The translations under genes and the position numbers were made by a program. Below, in pieces: positions 49,297 through 57,581 of a stretch of 64,000 nucleotides of DNA (its first letter is position 1; each line of letters begins with the position of its first letter). The stretch lies in NCBI GenBank assembly GCA_034423015.1, contig DAOUJG010000031.1, positions 62,001-126,000 of the forward strand, in the 5' to 3' direction. This DNA is from JAGWBJ01 sp034423015. Its GTDB lineage: Bacteria > Chloroflexota > Dehalococcoidia > Lucifugimonadales > JAGWBF01. The notes below the pieces were generated by a model. The model worked only from the letters and a program-made list of their open reading frames with translations, did no database searches and was not told the DNA's origin.

Positions 49297-52182
49297 TCAG
49301 TCTGCTGCGGATACCGCTTTCACCGCCGCCGGGGTGATGTCCAGCCCCGGCACCTTGGACATGGGATCGGGCTCCTCGCTGGCCTGCAGGTCAACCGCAA
49401 GCTGGCCGAAGAGCGCGGTGGATGAGACGATCCCCCTTTGCAGGTCCTCCCTTATGGTGGACCGGCCCTGGAGCGTCCCCCATGATGTGCGGACCTCCAC
49501 GGGGTCGCCCTCCCCGATGCCCAGCGCCCGGGCGTCCGAGGAGCTGATCTCCACGATCTCTTCCCGTCGAATGGAGTTGGCCCGACCATTCACGATCTCC
49601 AGCTCCCGTTGCGACTGAAGGAGCACCCTGCCCGGCACCAGCAGGAACGGGAACTCCGCATCCTCCCGGGCCTCCGCCGCCCGGAAGTCGGGCGCAGCCA
49701 GCCGGGCCCTGCCGCCGGGAAAGCCGTCGGAGTACAGGACGGGCGTGCCCGGATGGTCGGCGTCGGGGCACGGCCACTGGAGCCCGTCGTACTCCATGTC
49801 CGAGTACAGGAGCTGGATGGGCAGCGGCTGGGAGGGGTCCGGCCTGGCGACCAGCACGCCCTGGGCCTGGAGCCGCTGGTGGGAGATGCCGCCGTAGGAG
49901 GGCACGAGCCCGGCGATCTCCTCCATAACGGCTTCGGGGCCGGCGAAGTCGAAGCCCGACGGCGCCATCCGGCTCCCGATCTGGGAGATGGTCCACCACT
50001 CGGGGCGTGCCTCGCTGTTCTTGAGGGCAAGGGCCGGGCGCAGGGACTGGACCCTGCGCTCCACGTTGGTGAAGGTGCCCGTTTTCTCCGCGAAGCTGGA
50101 GCGGGGAAGCACCACGTCGGCCTTCAGGGCCACGGGGCCCAGGAACTGGTCCTGGACCACCAGCAGGTCCAGGTTGTCCAGCAGGGAGAGGGGACCGGAG
50201 CCGGCAGAGGGGTCGGACCACTCGACAAGGCCGCCCTCGGCCAGGTTGAGGCTGTCCCCGACGATGAACATGGCCTTGATCTCTCCCTCTCGGACCGATT
50301 GGAAGATCCCCCGAAGGTCCAGGCCGGTCTCGAAGGGCACCATCTCGCCCCAGGCATCCTCCAGGGCGCGGCGGTCGTCGGCGTCGTCCACCCTGCGGTA
50401 GCCAGGGAGGAGGTGAGGCACGCATCCCATGTCCCAGGCCCCCTGCCCGTTGGCCCCCTGCCGGAGGGGATAGATGCCCGTCGACGGCCTGCCCAGGTTC
50501 CCGGTCAGCAGGGCCATGTCCGCCAGGCCCAGGACGCAGCCGTCGTGGAGCTGGCGGGGGACGTTGTCCAGCGCGTACACGATGGCCGAGGCGCCGGAGC
50601 CCGCGTAGATGCGGGCCGCCTCGGCGATCTGCTCCGCCGGGACCCCGGTCTCGCCGGCCACCGCGCCCATGTCCAAAGATACGACGGCGCTGCGAAGCGC
50701 TGCGCCGGGGGGGCCTTCCTCCTCCTTGCAATGCTCTCCCACCCAGGCCCCGTCGTCCAGTCCCTCGTCCAGGATGGTCTTCAGCATGCCGCCCAGGAGC
50801 AGAAGCTCGGTCCCGGGCTTCGGCCTCAGCCACAGGTGCGCGTAGCGGGTCAGCTCCACCTCCCGGGGGTCGATGACGACCAGCCTGGTCCCCGCCTTGA
50901 CCCCGCGCTTGATGGGCACGCCCAGGACGTTGTGCTCCTCGGTGACGTTGGCGTTGAAAGTCAGGATGCACCGGGAATCTTCCAGCTCCCAGGTGGGGTT
51001 GGTCGCCGCGCCGTAGCCAAGGGTATCCATGAGCCCCATCACCATCTCGGGGCGGGTGTTGGAGGTCTGGTCCACGTTGTTGGTCACCATGACCGTCCGG
51101 GCGAACTTCTGGGCCAGGTAGTGCTCCTCGTTGGTGCTGTCGGGCGCGGTGAGAATGGCGAACTGGGAACCCTTGTAGCGGGGGAGGGTCCCGACGATGT
51201 GGTCCAGCGCCTCCTCCCAGGTGGCCTCCTGAAGGACGCCCTCCCGGCGTATCAGGGGGCGCCGGAGGCGCTCCTTGCTGCTGACGAAGCCCAGGCCGAA
51301 CTTGCCCTTGAAGCAGGCCTGGCCGCGGTTGGCGGGCGAGTTGAGCTCGGGCACCGCCCGGACGACCTTGTTGAAGGAGTTCACCTCCAGGTTGATCTGG
51401 CACCCCACCGGACAGTGGGGGCAGATGGTGCGCCCCACGCGGCTGGCCTTCTCCCACTTGTTGTCGCTCTCCACCAGCGCGCCCACGGGGCAGACGTCCA
51501 GGCAGGCGCCGCAGAACTCGCACCCCGACTCCAGGAGGGAGGTGCCGTGGGACGTGCCCACCAGGGCCCTGCCCGCCCGGTCGGTGAAGGTGATGGCGTT
51601 GTCGCCCCGCACCTCTTCGCACACCCGGACGCACCGGCCGCACACTATGCACAGGTTGTAGTCCCTGTCGTAGAAGGGGTCGCCCGTCTCCACGGGCAGG
51701 TCCCGGTACTGGTAGCTCAGGGGCGACTCCAGCTCCATGTTCAGGTACCGAGTCGTGTCCTTGAGCTCGCACCTCTCGTTCTTGGGACAGGTGACGCACC
51801 GGTCGTTGACCGACACGTGGCGCAGGCACACGTCCTCGGGACCGCACAGCTCGATCCGGTGGCAGGTGAGACAGCCGTGGGGGTGCTCGGAGATGAGCAT
51901 CTCCATGATGGAGCGCCGCAGCTGGTAGACCTGGTCGTTGTCGCTGGTGACGACCATCCCGTCCTGGACAGGCAGGGTGCAGGAGGCTGGGTATCCCCGT
52001 CCCCCCTCGACCTCGACGACGCACATCCGGCATGCGGCGTAGGGCTTCATGCCTGGGTGGTAGCACAGGTAGGGGACGTAGATGCCCGCGGCGATGGCCG
52101 CCTCCAGGACCATCTGTCCCGGCTGGGCCTTCACCCTCACACCGTCTATGGTTATGGTAACTTGCTCGACCTTTTCCACCAT
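49297..52182 (-). CDS. FdhA/NuoG-like iron-sulfur molybdopterin-fold subunit without Cys/Sec ligand
   Basis: 961 residues. N-terminal [2Fe-2S] domain (YLCYHPGMKPYAACRMCVVE), NuoG-type His-Cys cluster (EHPHGCLTCHRIELC), two ferredoxin clusters (CIVCGRCVRVC, CEFCGACLDVCP), then the MopB [4Fe-4S] CPHCPVGCQ and the molybdopterin fold. At the metal-ligand site of formate dehydrogenases (NNVDxCARVC/U-H) this protein reads NNVDQTSNTRPEMVMGLM: no Cys, Sec or His. Formate oxidation is therefore doubtful; it may be a wiring or structural subunit. ATG at 52182 is preferred because the homologous domain starts there. Confidence 0.85.
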   Translation of the reverse strand: MVEKVEQVTITIDGVRVKAQPGQMVLEAAIAAGIYVPYLCYHPGMKPYAACRMCVVEVEGGRGYPASCTLPVQDGMVVTSDNDQVYQLRRSIMEMLISEHPHGCLTCHRIELCGPEDVCLRHVSVNDRCVTCPKNERCELKDTTRYLNMELESPLSYQYRDLPVETGDPFYDRDYNLCIVCGRCVRVCEEVRGDNAITFTDRAGRALVGTSHGTSLLESGCEFCGACLDVCPVGALVESDNKWEKASRVGRTICPHCPVGCQINLEVNSFNKVVRAVPELNSPANRGQACFKGKFGLGFVSSKERLRRPLIRREGVLQEATWEEALDHIVGTLPRYKGSQFAILTAPDSTNEEHYLAQKFARTVMVTNNVDQTSNTRPEMVMGLMDTLGYGAATNPTWELEDSRCILTFNANVTEEHNVLGVPIKRGVKAGTRLVVIDPREVELTRYAHLWLRPKPGTELLLLGGMLKTILDEGLDDGAWVGEHCKEEEGPPGAALRSAVVSLDMGAVAGETGVPAEQIAEAARIYAGSGASAIVYALDNVPRQLHDGCVLGLADMALLTGNLGRPSTGIYPLRQGANGQGAWDMGCVPHLLPGYRRVDDADDRRALEDAWGEMVPFETGLDLRGIFQSVREGEIKAMFIVGDSLNLAEGGLVEWSDPSAGSGPLSLLDNLDLLVVQDQFLGPVALKADVVLPRSSFAEKTGTFTNVERRVQSLRPALALKNSEARPEWWTISQIGSRMAPSGFDFAGPEAVMEEIAGLVPSYGGISHQRLQAQGVLVARPDPSQPLPIQLLYSDMEYDGLQWPCPDADHPGTPVLYSDGFPGGRARLAAPDFRAAEAREDAEFPFLLVPGRVLLQSQRELEIVNGRANSIRREEIVEISSSDARALGIGEGDPVEVRTSWGTLQGRSTIREDLQRGIVSSTALFGQLAVDLQASEEPDPMSKVPGLDITPAAVKAVSAAD

Positions 52183-52269
52183 GCCATCCGCTCCACCGAA
52201 GGGATCCGTTTCCAGGGCGTCCCGCTTCCGCGCGGGGGGGACGGCCCTCGTGAGCTCGTTGCCCGTCTT

Positions 52270-52308
52270 GCTACCTGCGCGTTCGAGCCCGCTACCTGCG
52301 CGTTCGAG
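52270..52308. repeat. 18-bp direct repeat pair at the nuoF 3' end
   Basis: GCTACCTGCGCGTTCGAG occurs at 52270-52287 and 52291-52308 (period 21). The NuoF-like stop codon lies in the second copy; the first lies in the gap before the FdhA-like gene. Confidence 0.75.
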
Positions 52309-54004
52309 AAGGCGCGTGGAAGGGGCGCAGGCAGCTCCCCGTGGGACACCGCCTCTCCACCATGTGGACCTCGAACTCCTCCCCAAAGTACTTCAGGGCC
52401 GACGAGACGGGGTTGAAGCCAAGCTGGCCGTGTCCGCAGAGGGAGCCGGCCTGCATGTTACTCCCCACCTGGCGCATCAGCTCCAGGTCCTGGGGACTGC
52501 TCTCAAACCGGCAGATGCGCTCCAGCATCTCCAGCAGGTGGGTCATTCCCAGCCGGCAGGGGAAGCACTTGCCGCAGGACTCGAACTGGCAGAAGGCTAT
52601 CAGGGACCGGGTCAGGTCCACCGCGCAGGTGTCCTCGTCGGCCGCTATGATGCCCCCCGAGCCCAGGATGGCCCCCGCCCGCGCCATGGCGTCGAAGTCC
52701 AGGGGTATGTCAAGCTGGTCCGCGCTCAGGACCCCGCCCAGGGGCCCGCCCGTCTGGAGGAGCTTCAGCGCCTTGCCGTTGGGAACGCCCCCGGCGACCT
52801 CGTATATGACCTCCCGCAGGGTCACCCCCAGGGGCACCTCCACCATGCCCGTGTAGCTCAGGTTGCCGGACAGGCACAGGATGGCGGTGCCCTTGCTGCG
52901 CTCCTGGCCGATGCCGGCGAAGTACTCGCCGCCCTTGGCGATGATCTCGGGCACGTATGAGAGGGTCTTGACGTTGTTTATGTTGCTGGGCTTGCCGAAG
53001 AGCCCCACCTGGGCCGGGAAGGGCGGGCGGAACCGGGGCATGGCCCGGCTGCCCTCTATGGACTCCATCAGCGCCGTCTCCTCGCCGGAAACGTAGGAAT
53101 CCCCCGTAAGGGAGACCTCGATCTGGAAATCGAAGCCGGCGCCGAAGATGTCCTCCCCGATGAAGCCCATCGCCCGGGCCTGCTCCACGGCCCGGCGGGT
53201 CCGGTCGATGGGCCCGTCGTGGCCGTGGCGGATGAAGACGTACCCATAGTTGGACCCGGTGGCGTATCCCGCCAGCAGCATGCCCTCCAGCAGCGTGTGG
53301 GGGTCGCCCTCCAGGATGCCCTTGTCGTTGAACGCCCCCGGGTCCCCCTCCTCGCAGTTGCAGAGGATGTACTTCACCGGCTCCGAGGACCGGGCCAGGA
53401 ACCCCCACTTGACACCGGTGGGGAAGGCCGCCCCTCCCCGGCCCCTCAGGCCGGAGACGTTGACCTGCTCCAGAGTCTCCTCGGGGGTCATGGTGGTCAC
53501 GGCCTTGTGCAGGGCCTCGTACCCCCCGCCGGCGATGTACTGGTGGATGTCCCCCGGGTCGACGTTGCCCGAGTTGCGCAGGGCGATGCGCACCTGGCCC
53601 TTGAACATGGCCAGGTCCTCCAACCGGGGAGTCCCCTCGGGCCCGTCCTCTCCATCGTAAGCCATCGCCAGGCCGGCCGCCGGCTCCCTACGCACCAGGT
53701 GAGAGTCGACGATGGCCGGCACCTGGGAGGGGGTCATGTTGCCGTAGAATACCCTGGGGCCGCCCGGCAGCATGATGTCCACCAGGGGCTCCGCGTAGCA
53801 GAGGCCCAGGCAACCCACCTCGCTGACCGTTGCCTCGATGCTCCGGCTCTCCAGCTCAGCCCGGATGGCCGCCGTCACGCCGTCGGCGCCCGCGGCCTTA
53901 CCGCACAGGGCCGCCCCGATGCGTATCCAGGGCACGCTGCCGGCCGTGAGGGCGCTCCACCGCTCGCCGGCCTCGGCCTTGACCATTTCGAAGCTGGCCC
54001 CCAT
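52292..54004 (-). CDS. NuoF-like NADH:acceptor subunit with N-terminal [2Fe-2S] thioredoxin-like domain
   Basis: 570 residues. The N-terminal thioredoxin-like domain has ALCGKAAGA and GCLGLCYAEP (about 34-70), the NuoF core has GLRGRGGAAFPTG (FMN), NCEEGDPGAF and SGEETALMESIEG, and the [4Fe-4S] motif is ESCGKCFPCRLG. This fusion occurs in HydB, NAD-reducing formate dehydrogenase beta and similar soluble flavoproteins, which exchange electrons with NADH. There is no extra C-terminal ferredoxin domain. It follows the NuoE-like gene after 31 nt. Confidence 0.92.
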   Translation of the reverse strand: MGASFEMVKAEAGERWSALTAGSVPWIRIGAALCGKAAGADGVTAAIRAELESRSIEATVSEVGCLGLCYAEPLVDIMLPGGPRVFYGNMTPSQVPAIVDSHLVRREPAAGLAMAYDGEDGPEGTPRLEDLAMFKGQVRIALRNSGNVDPGDIHQYIAGGGYEALHKAVTTMTPEETLEQVNVSGLRGRGGAAFPTGVKWGFLARSSEPVKYILCNCEEGDPGAFNDKGILEGDPHTLLEGMLLAGYATGSNYGYVFIRHGHDGPIDRTRRAVEQARAMGFIGEDIFGAGFDFQIEVSLTGDSYVSGEETALMESIEGSRAMPRFRPPFPAQVGLFGKPSNINNVKTLSYVPEIIAKGGEYFAGIGQERSKGTAILCLSGNLSYTGMVEVPLGVTLREVIYEVAGGVPNGKALKLLQTGGPLGGVLSADQLDIPLDFDAMARAGAILGSGGIIAADEDTCAVDLTRSLIAFCQFESCGKCFPCRLGMTHLLEMLERICRFESSPQDLELMRQVGSNMQAGSLCGHGQLGFNPVSSALKYFGEEFEVHMVERRCPTGSCLRPFHAPSRTRR

Positions 54005-54035
54005 GGCCTACGGCCCCGACCCCCGCGGGCGCACG

Positions 54036-54527
54036 CTAGTCACCGCTCACCCCGGGGGACGCGGCGAATCGCAGGGCCTCCCTGGCGCCGTCGGGGGAGA
54101 GCCTGCCCATGAGCCGGTGGTCGACGCTGATGACGGGCCCCTGGGCGCACGCGCCGAGGCACGTGTTGTACCGGAGAGTCACGGCGCCGTCCCGGGTCTC
54201 TCCTTCTCCTTCCAGTCCCAGGGTTTCCAGGACCGTGCCGATGGTCTGCATCGCGCCCTGCACGTGGCACGCCGGACCCCAACACACCTCCACCACGTGG
54301 GCGCCGGGAGGGGTGAAGCGGAAGTTGGTGTAGAAGGACGCCACGCCCCATACGTCGTTGACGGTGGAGCCGGTGAACCTGGCGACCTCCTCGATGGCTT
54401 CCTCCGGGATGTATCCCAGGTCGTCCTGGACGGCCAGCAAGGAGGAGAGAAGGGTCACAGTGGCCTGGGGCTGCGACTCCAGGGCACCGAGGATTCGCTG
54501 CCTGATCCCACGTTCTTGGGCGGCCAT
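54036..54527 (-). CDS. NuoE-like [2Fe-2S] thioredoxin-fold subunit
   Basis: 163 residues: an N-terminal helical part (LSSLLAVQDDLGYIPEEAIE, VASFYTNFRFTPPG) and a thioredoxin-like [2Fe-2S] site CWGPACHV...NTCLGACAQGP (C-x4-C, C-x3-C). First gene of the NuoE-NuoF-FdhA-like-FNR operon. It transfers electrons near the flavin of the NuoF-like subunit, or supports bifurcation in HydABC-type enzymes. Confidence 0.92.
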   Translation of the reverse strand: MAAQERGIRQRILGALESQPQATVTLLSSLLAVQDDLGYIPEEAIEEVARFTGSTVNDVWGVASFYTNFRFTPPGAHVVEVCWGPACHVQGAMQTIGTVLETLGLEGEGETRDGAVTLRYNTCLGACAQGPVISVDHRLMGRLSPDGAREALRFAASPGVSGD

Positions 54528-54606
54528 TCACACTCCCTAGGAAACCCGGACTGGGTCGGTCTACGCAGCCCACCCGGAGTCGTGAAATCTGTAACGAGGC
54601 CTCAGA

Positions 54607-54635
54607 ATACTAACACAGGGGTGCGGGGCTTTCAA
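54607..54635 (-). promoter_or_regulatory. promoter of the NuoE/NuoF/FdhA-like/FNR operon
   Basis: Minus strand: TTGAAA (54635-54630), 17-nt spacer, TAGTAT (54612-54607), 79 nt before the ATG. The -35 overlaps the stop codon of the preceding gene. Confidence 0.7.
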
Positions 54636-55954
54636 GAAAAGTCCTTCAGGACCGCCTCCGCCACCTCCTTGCCCAGACGCACGCTGTAGTTGGTGCCCCG
54701 GTCCTCGGGATATATCTGGGTCGTGTTGGCCAGGTAGAGGCCCTTGATGGGAGTCCTGATGTCGGGGATGCGGCTGCTGTAGTTGACGCCTATTATGGGC
54801 TGCGCCGCGTCCACCTTGTGGTGGTGGTACTCCAGTATCCACGAGGGGTCGAACTTGGGGTTGACCCGTCGCAGGTGGGGAAGGAACTCCTTGAGCAGGT
54901 CTTCCCCGCTCATCTCGTAGAGGGGGTTGCTCCTGCTGGGATAGTTGGTGAGGTAGACCAGGTGGTTGCCGCCGTACAGCGACGGGTCGACGAAGTTGGT
55001 CTGCTCGATGACCCCCACGAAGGGCATGGTCCGGTCGGCTATGTTCAGCCAGTACATATTGGTCAGGGGCCTGTCCAGCACCAGGATCATCAGCACGGCG
55101 GCCAGGTAGCTGACCTCGGTCAGCTTCCGGGAGTACTCCTCGGGCAGAGGAGGGACCAGCCGCGTGAACACGTAAGACGGCGTGGTCGCGATGACCGCGT
55201 CGTAGTCGCGGACCTGCGGCCCCTCCCCCGCCGTCTCCACCTCCAGCCCTGAGGCCCTGCCGTCGTCCACCACCACCCGGCGCACGTTGGCCGAGAGGTG
55301 GACCTCGCAGCCGGGGGCCGCGGAGACCCTGGCGCCAAGGGTGTCGAACACCTCGCCGAAGCTCCCCATGGGGTAGCCCAGCTTCTCCCTCTCCCAGGGC
55401 TTCCCCCGGGAGGCGACCCGCAGGTATATCTTGCCCCAGAGCCACGTCATGCTGATCTCGGAGTAGTGCTCGCCGAACTTGCCCCGGAGCATCGGCTCCC
55501 ACACCACCTGGTAGGCCCTTCTGCCCACCCGCTTCTCCAGCCACTCGGCCGCGGTGGAGCCCTCGTACTTGAGGCCGTCCTTCACCTTTTGCAGGTACAG
55601 GGTGACCAGGCCCAGGCGCAGCCGGTCCCACAGGGGCAGAGGGCCGAACCGCAGCAGGTCCACGGGGGACGTGAACCGCCATATCCTGTCGCCGTGGAAG
55701 AATCCCACCTTGGACTCGATCCAGGCCAGCTTGTCGCCAAGGCCCAGCTCGTGGATCAGGTCCACCATGTGGGTGTCGCTCATGAACAGGTGGTGGTATC
55801 CGCGCTCGAGGCGGCCGCCTCCCACGTCGAAGGTCGACGCCTGGCCGCCCAGGAAGGGGGCCCGCTCGAATACGTGGGCCTGATGTCCCTTCTTCCCAAG
55901 CTCGTGGGCAGCCGCCAGCCCCGCCGCCCCGGCTCCTATCACCCCGACCCTCAC
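54632..55954 (-). CDS. FAD-dependent amine-oxidase/phytoene-desaturase-like oxidoreductase
   Basis: 440 residues. The FAD dinucleotide motif GVIGAGAAGLAAAHELGKKG at the N-terminus is followed by FERAPFLGGQASTF and RGYHHLF; the C-terminus closes with GLYLANTTQIYPEDRGTNYS. Related to protoporphyrinogen-oxidase and desaturase-like proteins encoded in glycan or lipid loci. It starts at GTG 55954, overlapping the flippase stop by GTGA. The pairing with a flippase-like protein suggests modification of a lipid-linked substrate, by context only. Confidence 0.85.
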   Translation of the reverse strand: MRVGVIGAGAAGLAAAHELGKKGHQAHVFERAPFLGGQASTFDVGGGRLERGYHHLFMSDTHMVDLIHELGLGDKLAWIESKVGFFHGDRIWRFTSPVDLLRFGPLPLWDRLRLGLVTLYLQKVKDGLKYEGSTAAEWLEKRVGRRAYQVVWEPMLRGKFGEHYSEISMTWLWGKIYLRVASRGKPWEREKLGYPMGSFGEVFDTLGARVSAAPGCEVHLSANVRRVVVDDGRASGLEVETAGEGPQVRDYDAVIATTPSYVFTRLVPPLPEEYSRKLTEVSYLAAVLMILVLDRPLTNMYWLNIADRTMPFVGVIEQTNFVDPSLYGGNHLVYLTNYPSRSNPLYEMSGEDLLKEFLPHLRRVNPKFDPSWILEYHHHKVDAAQPIIGVNYSSRIPDIRTPIKGLYLANTTQIYPEDRGTNYSVRLGKEVAEAVLKDFS

Positions 55955-57057
55955 CGCTCGTCCCTCTCTTCCGCAGGCGCCGTGCCCGTGGGGCCGGAGA
56001 ACGCGGACACGCCGGGCTCGGTCGCCGGCTCCGGGGTGCGCTCCAGGGGCGCCGTGCGGGCGACCTGGGCGAGGGAGACGTTCTCCCGCCACAGGAACAG
56101 CAGGCCCAGGATGTTCACCGGCAGCCACAGGGCCAGAATGTGGACCGAGAAGGCGTAGGCCGCGGCGGCTTCCGCCCCGACGCCGAAGGCGACCAAAGTG
56201 CTCTTGGCGACCACCTCGAAGGGGCCGATGCCGCCGATGCTGGAGGGTATGGCGGTGGCCAGGTTGGAGGTGGCGGTCACCAGAAGGACCACCTGGAAGG
56301 GCTGGTCCAGGCCGAAGGAGATGGCCATGATGTAGTAGACCACTCCTTCCACCAGCCACACGGGACCGGAGAGCAGGACGATGGCCACCAGCGCTCCGGG
56401 GCTCCGCAGCCCGCCCAGCCCGTCCAGCAGCAGGCGCAGCAGCTCCTCGACCCTGCCCCGCACCGCCGCGGGCACCAGCGCCGGGACCATGCGGACCAGG
56501 GCCCCGCTGAGGCGGGGCGAGGCCGCCAGCAGGCACACGAACAGGAAGGCCGCGACGAACGCGGCGGCGACGGCGATGCTCCCGATCAGCCACGCGGTCC
56601 TGAGATCGCCTTCGTCGCTTCTGAGGGCGCCTGTCCAGGGCAGGAAGGGCCAGACGATGGCCACGAACAGCAGCAGGGTCAGCCCGTCCAGGACCCGCTC
56701 CACGGCGATGGTGGAGAACACCGAGGTCTTGCTCAGGCGCTCCCTCTCGCCCAGGAAATGGGCCCTGACCAGCTCCCCCAGGCGCACGGGCAGCATGTTG
56801 TTGGCCATGTACCCTATGGCGACCACGGGATAGAGCCTGGGAACGGACACGGGCTTCAGGTGCAGAAGCAGAAAGCGCCATCGCAGGCTCCTGACCGCGA
56901 GGGAGAGGAAGTAGCACAGGACGGCGGGGACGAAGTAGGAATAGGCGGCGCCCTCCAGCTCCTTCCCGGTCTCGCCGAAGTCCACCTTCCAGAGGAAGAG
57001 CACAAGGAAGCCCAGGCTTACGACGATTCCCAGCCAGAAACGCCGGGTCAACAGCAA
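55951..57057 (-). CDS. LPG-synthase-transmembrane-domain/AglD-like flippase family protein
   Basis: 368 residues with about eight membrane helices. VRSLRWRFLLLHLKPVSVP, GYMANNMLPVRLGELVRAH and the late IPSSIGGIGPFEVV are signatures of the UPF0104 family that includes the membrane part of MprF and archaeal AglD. Members move or modify lipids or lipid-linked sugars. The C-terminal tail is proline-rich and low in complexity. Promoter at 57154-57182; cotranscribed with the FAD oxidoreductase. Confidence 0.85.
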   Translation of the reverse strand: MLLTRRFWLGIVVSLGFLVLFLWKVDFGETGKELEGAAYSYFVPAVLCYFLSLAVRSLRWRFLLLHLKPVSVPRLYPVVAIGYMANNMLPVRLGELVRAHFLGERERLSKTSVFSTIAVERVLDGLTLLLFVAIVWPFLPWTGALRSDEGDLRTAWLIGSIAVAAAFVAAFLFVCLLAASPRLSGALVRMVPALVPAAVRGRVEELLRLLLDGLGGLRSPGALVAIVLLSGPVWLVEGVVYYIMAISFGLDQPFQVVLLVTATSNLATAIPSSIGGIGPFEVVAKSTLVAFGVGAEAAAAYAFSVHILALWLPVNILGLLFLWRENVSLAQVARTAPLERTPEPATEPGVSAFSGPTGTAPAEERDER

Positions 57058-57153
57058 ACGGTGACTCTCTCCAAGCCCATGTGGGGTCCCGTGGTCCTCC
57101 CGGTCTACGAAGGCGGGGGCTACGAAAGCGGGACGCCGCCCAAATTCACCGAC

Positions 57154-57182
57154 AGTATACTTTCCACCGCCTACTCACACAA
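57154..57182 (-). promoter_or_regulatory. promoter of the flippase/FAD oxidoreductase pair
   Basis: Minus strand: TTGTGT (57182-57177), 17-nt spacer, TATACT (57159-57154), 96 nt before the ATG. Confidence 0.6.
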
Positions 57183-57225
57183 GGAGACCGGCCCCGGAAC
57201 ACGCCCAAACCGCGCCCGTCTTACC

Positions 57226-57255
57226 TTGAGTCGGCCAGGCCGTTTTTGCTAGACT
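57226..57255 (+). promoter_or_regulatory. promoter of gatCA
   Basis: TTGAGT (57226-57231), 18-nt spacer, TAGACT (57250-57255), 25 nt before the gatC ATG. Confidence 0.55.
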
Positions 57256-57280
57256 GGCCTCGGCCTCAGGCGCTATCCTC

Positions 57281-57571
57281 ATGCCCCTCACACGAGAAGA
57301 GGTACTCCACGTCGCCGCCCTCTGCCGCATCGGCCTGTCGGAGGAGGACCTGGAGGCCTTCGCCCACCAGCTCTCGGAGATACTGCAGATGTTTCGCACC
57401 CTGGGAGAGTTGGACACCGAGGGAGTGCCCCCGACCGGCCACGCCGCCTCCCTGGAGACGGTGCTGCGGGAGGACGAGGCGGGGCCCTCTCTCTCCAACG
57501 CCGACGCCCTCTCCAACGCTCCCGACCGGGTTGGGGACCGGTTCCGCGTCCAAGTGGTGCTGGAGGAGTAG
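57281..57571 (+). CDS. gatC: Asp/Glu-tRNA amidotransferase subunit GatC
   Basis: 96 residues with the GatC start (MPLTREEVLHVAALCRIGLSEEDLE), HQLSEILQMFRTLGELDTEG, and the conserved tail in which VLREDEAG and a valine-rich end wrap around GatA. Directly followed by gatA after 10 nt. GatB is not in the window. Confidence 0.93.
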   Translation: MPLTREEVLHVAALCRIGLSEEDLEAFAHQLSEILQMFRTLGELDTEGVPPTGHAASLETVLREDEAGPSLSNADALSNAPDRVGDRFRVQVVLEE

Positions 57572-57581
57572 GGCGGCAGCC

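Noticed and set aside
49297..52182. Formate dehydrogenase with possible Sec
   Set aside because: The frame has no in-frame TGA and no Cys at the ligand position, so a selenocysteine-type formate dehydrogenase is not supported.
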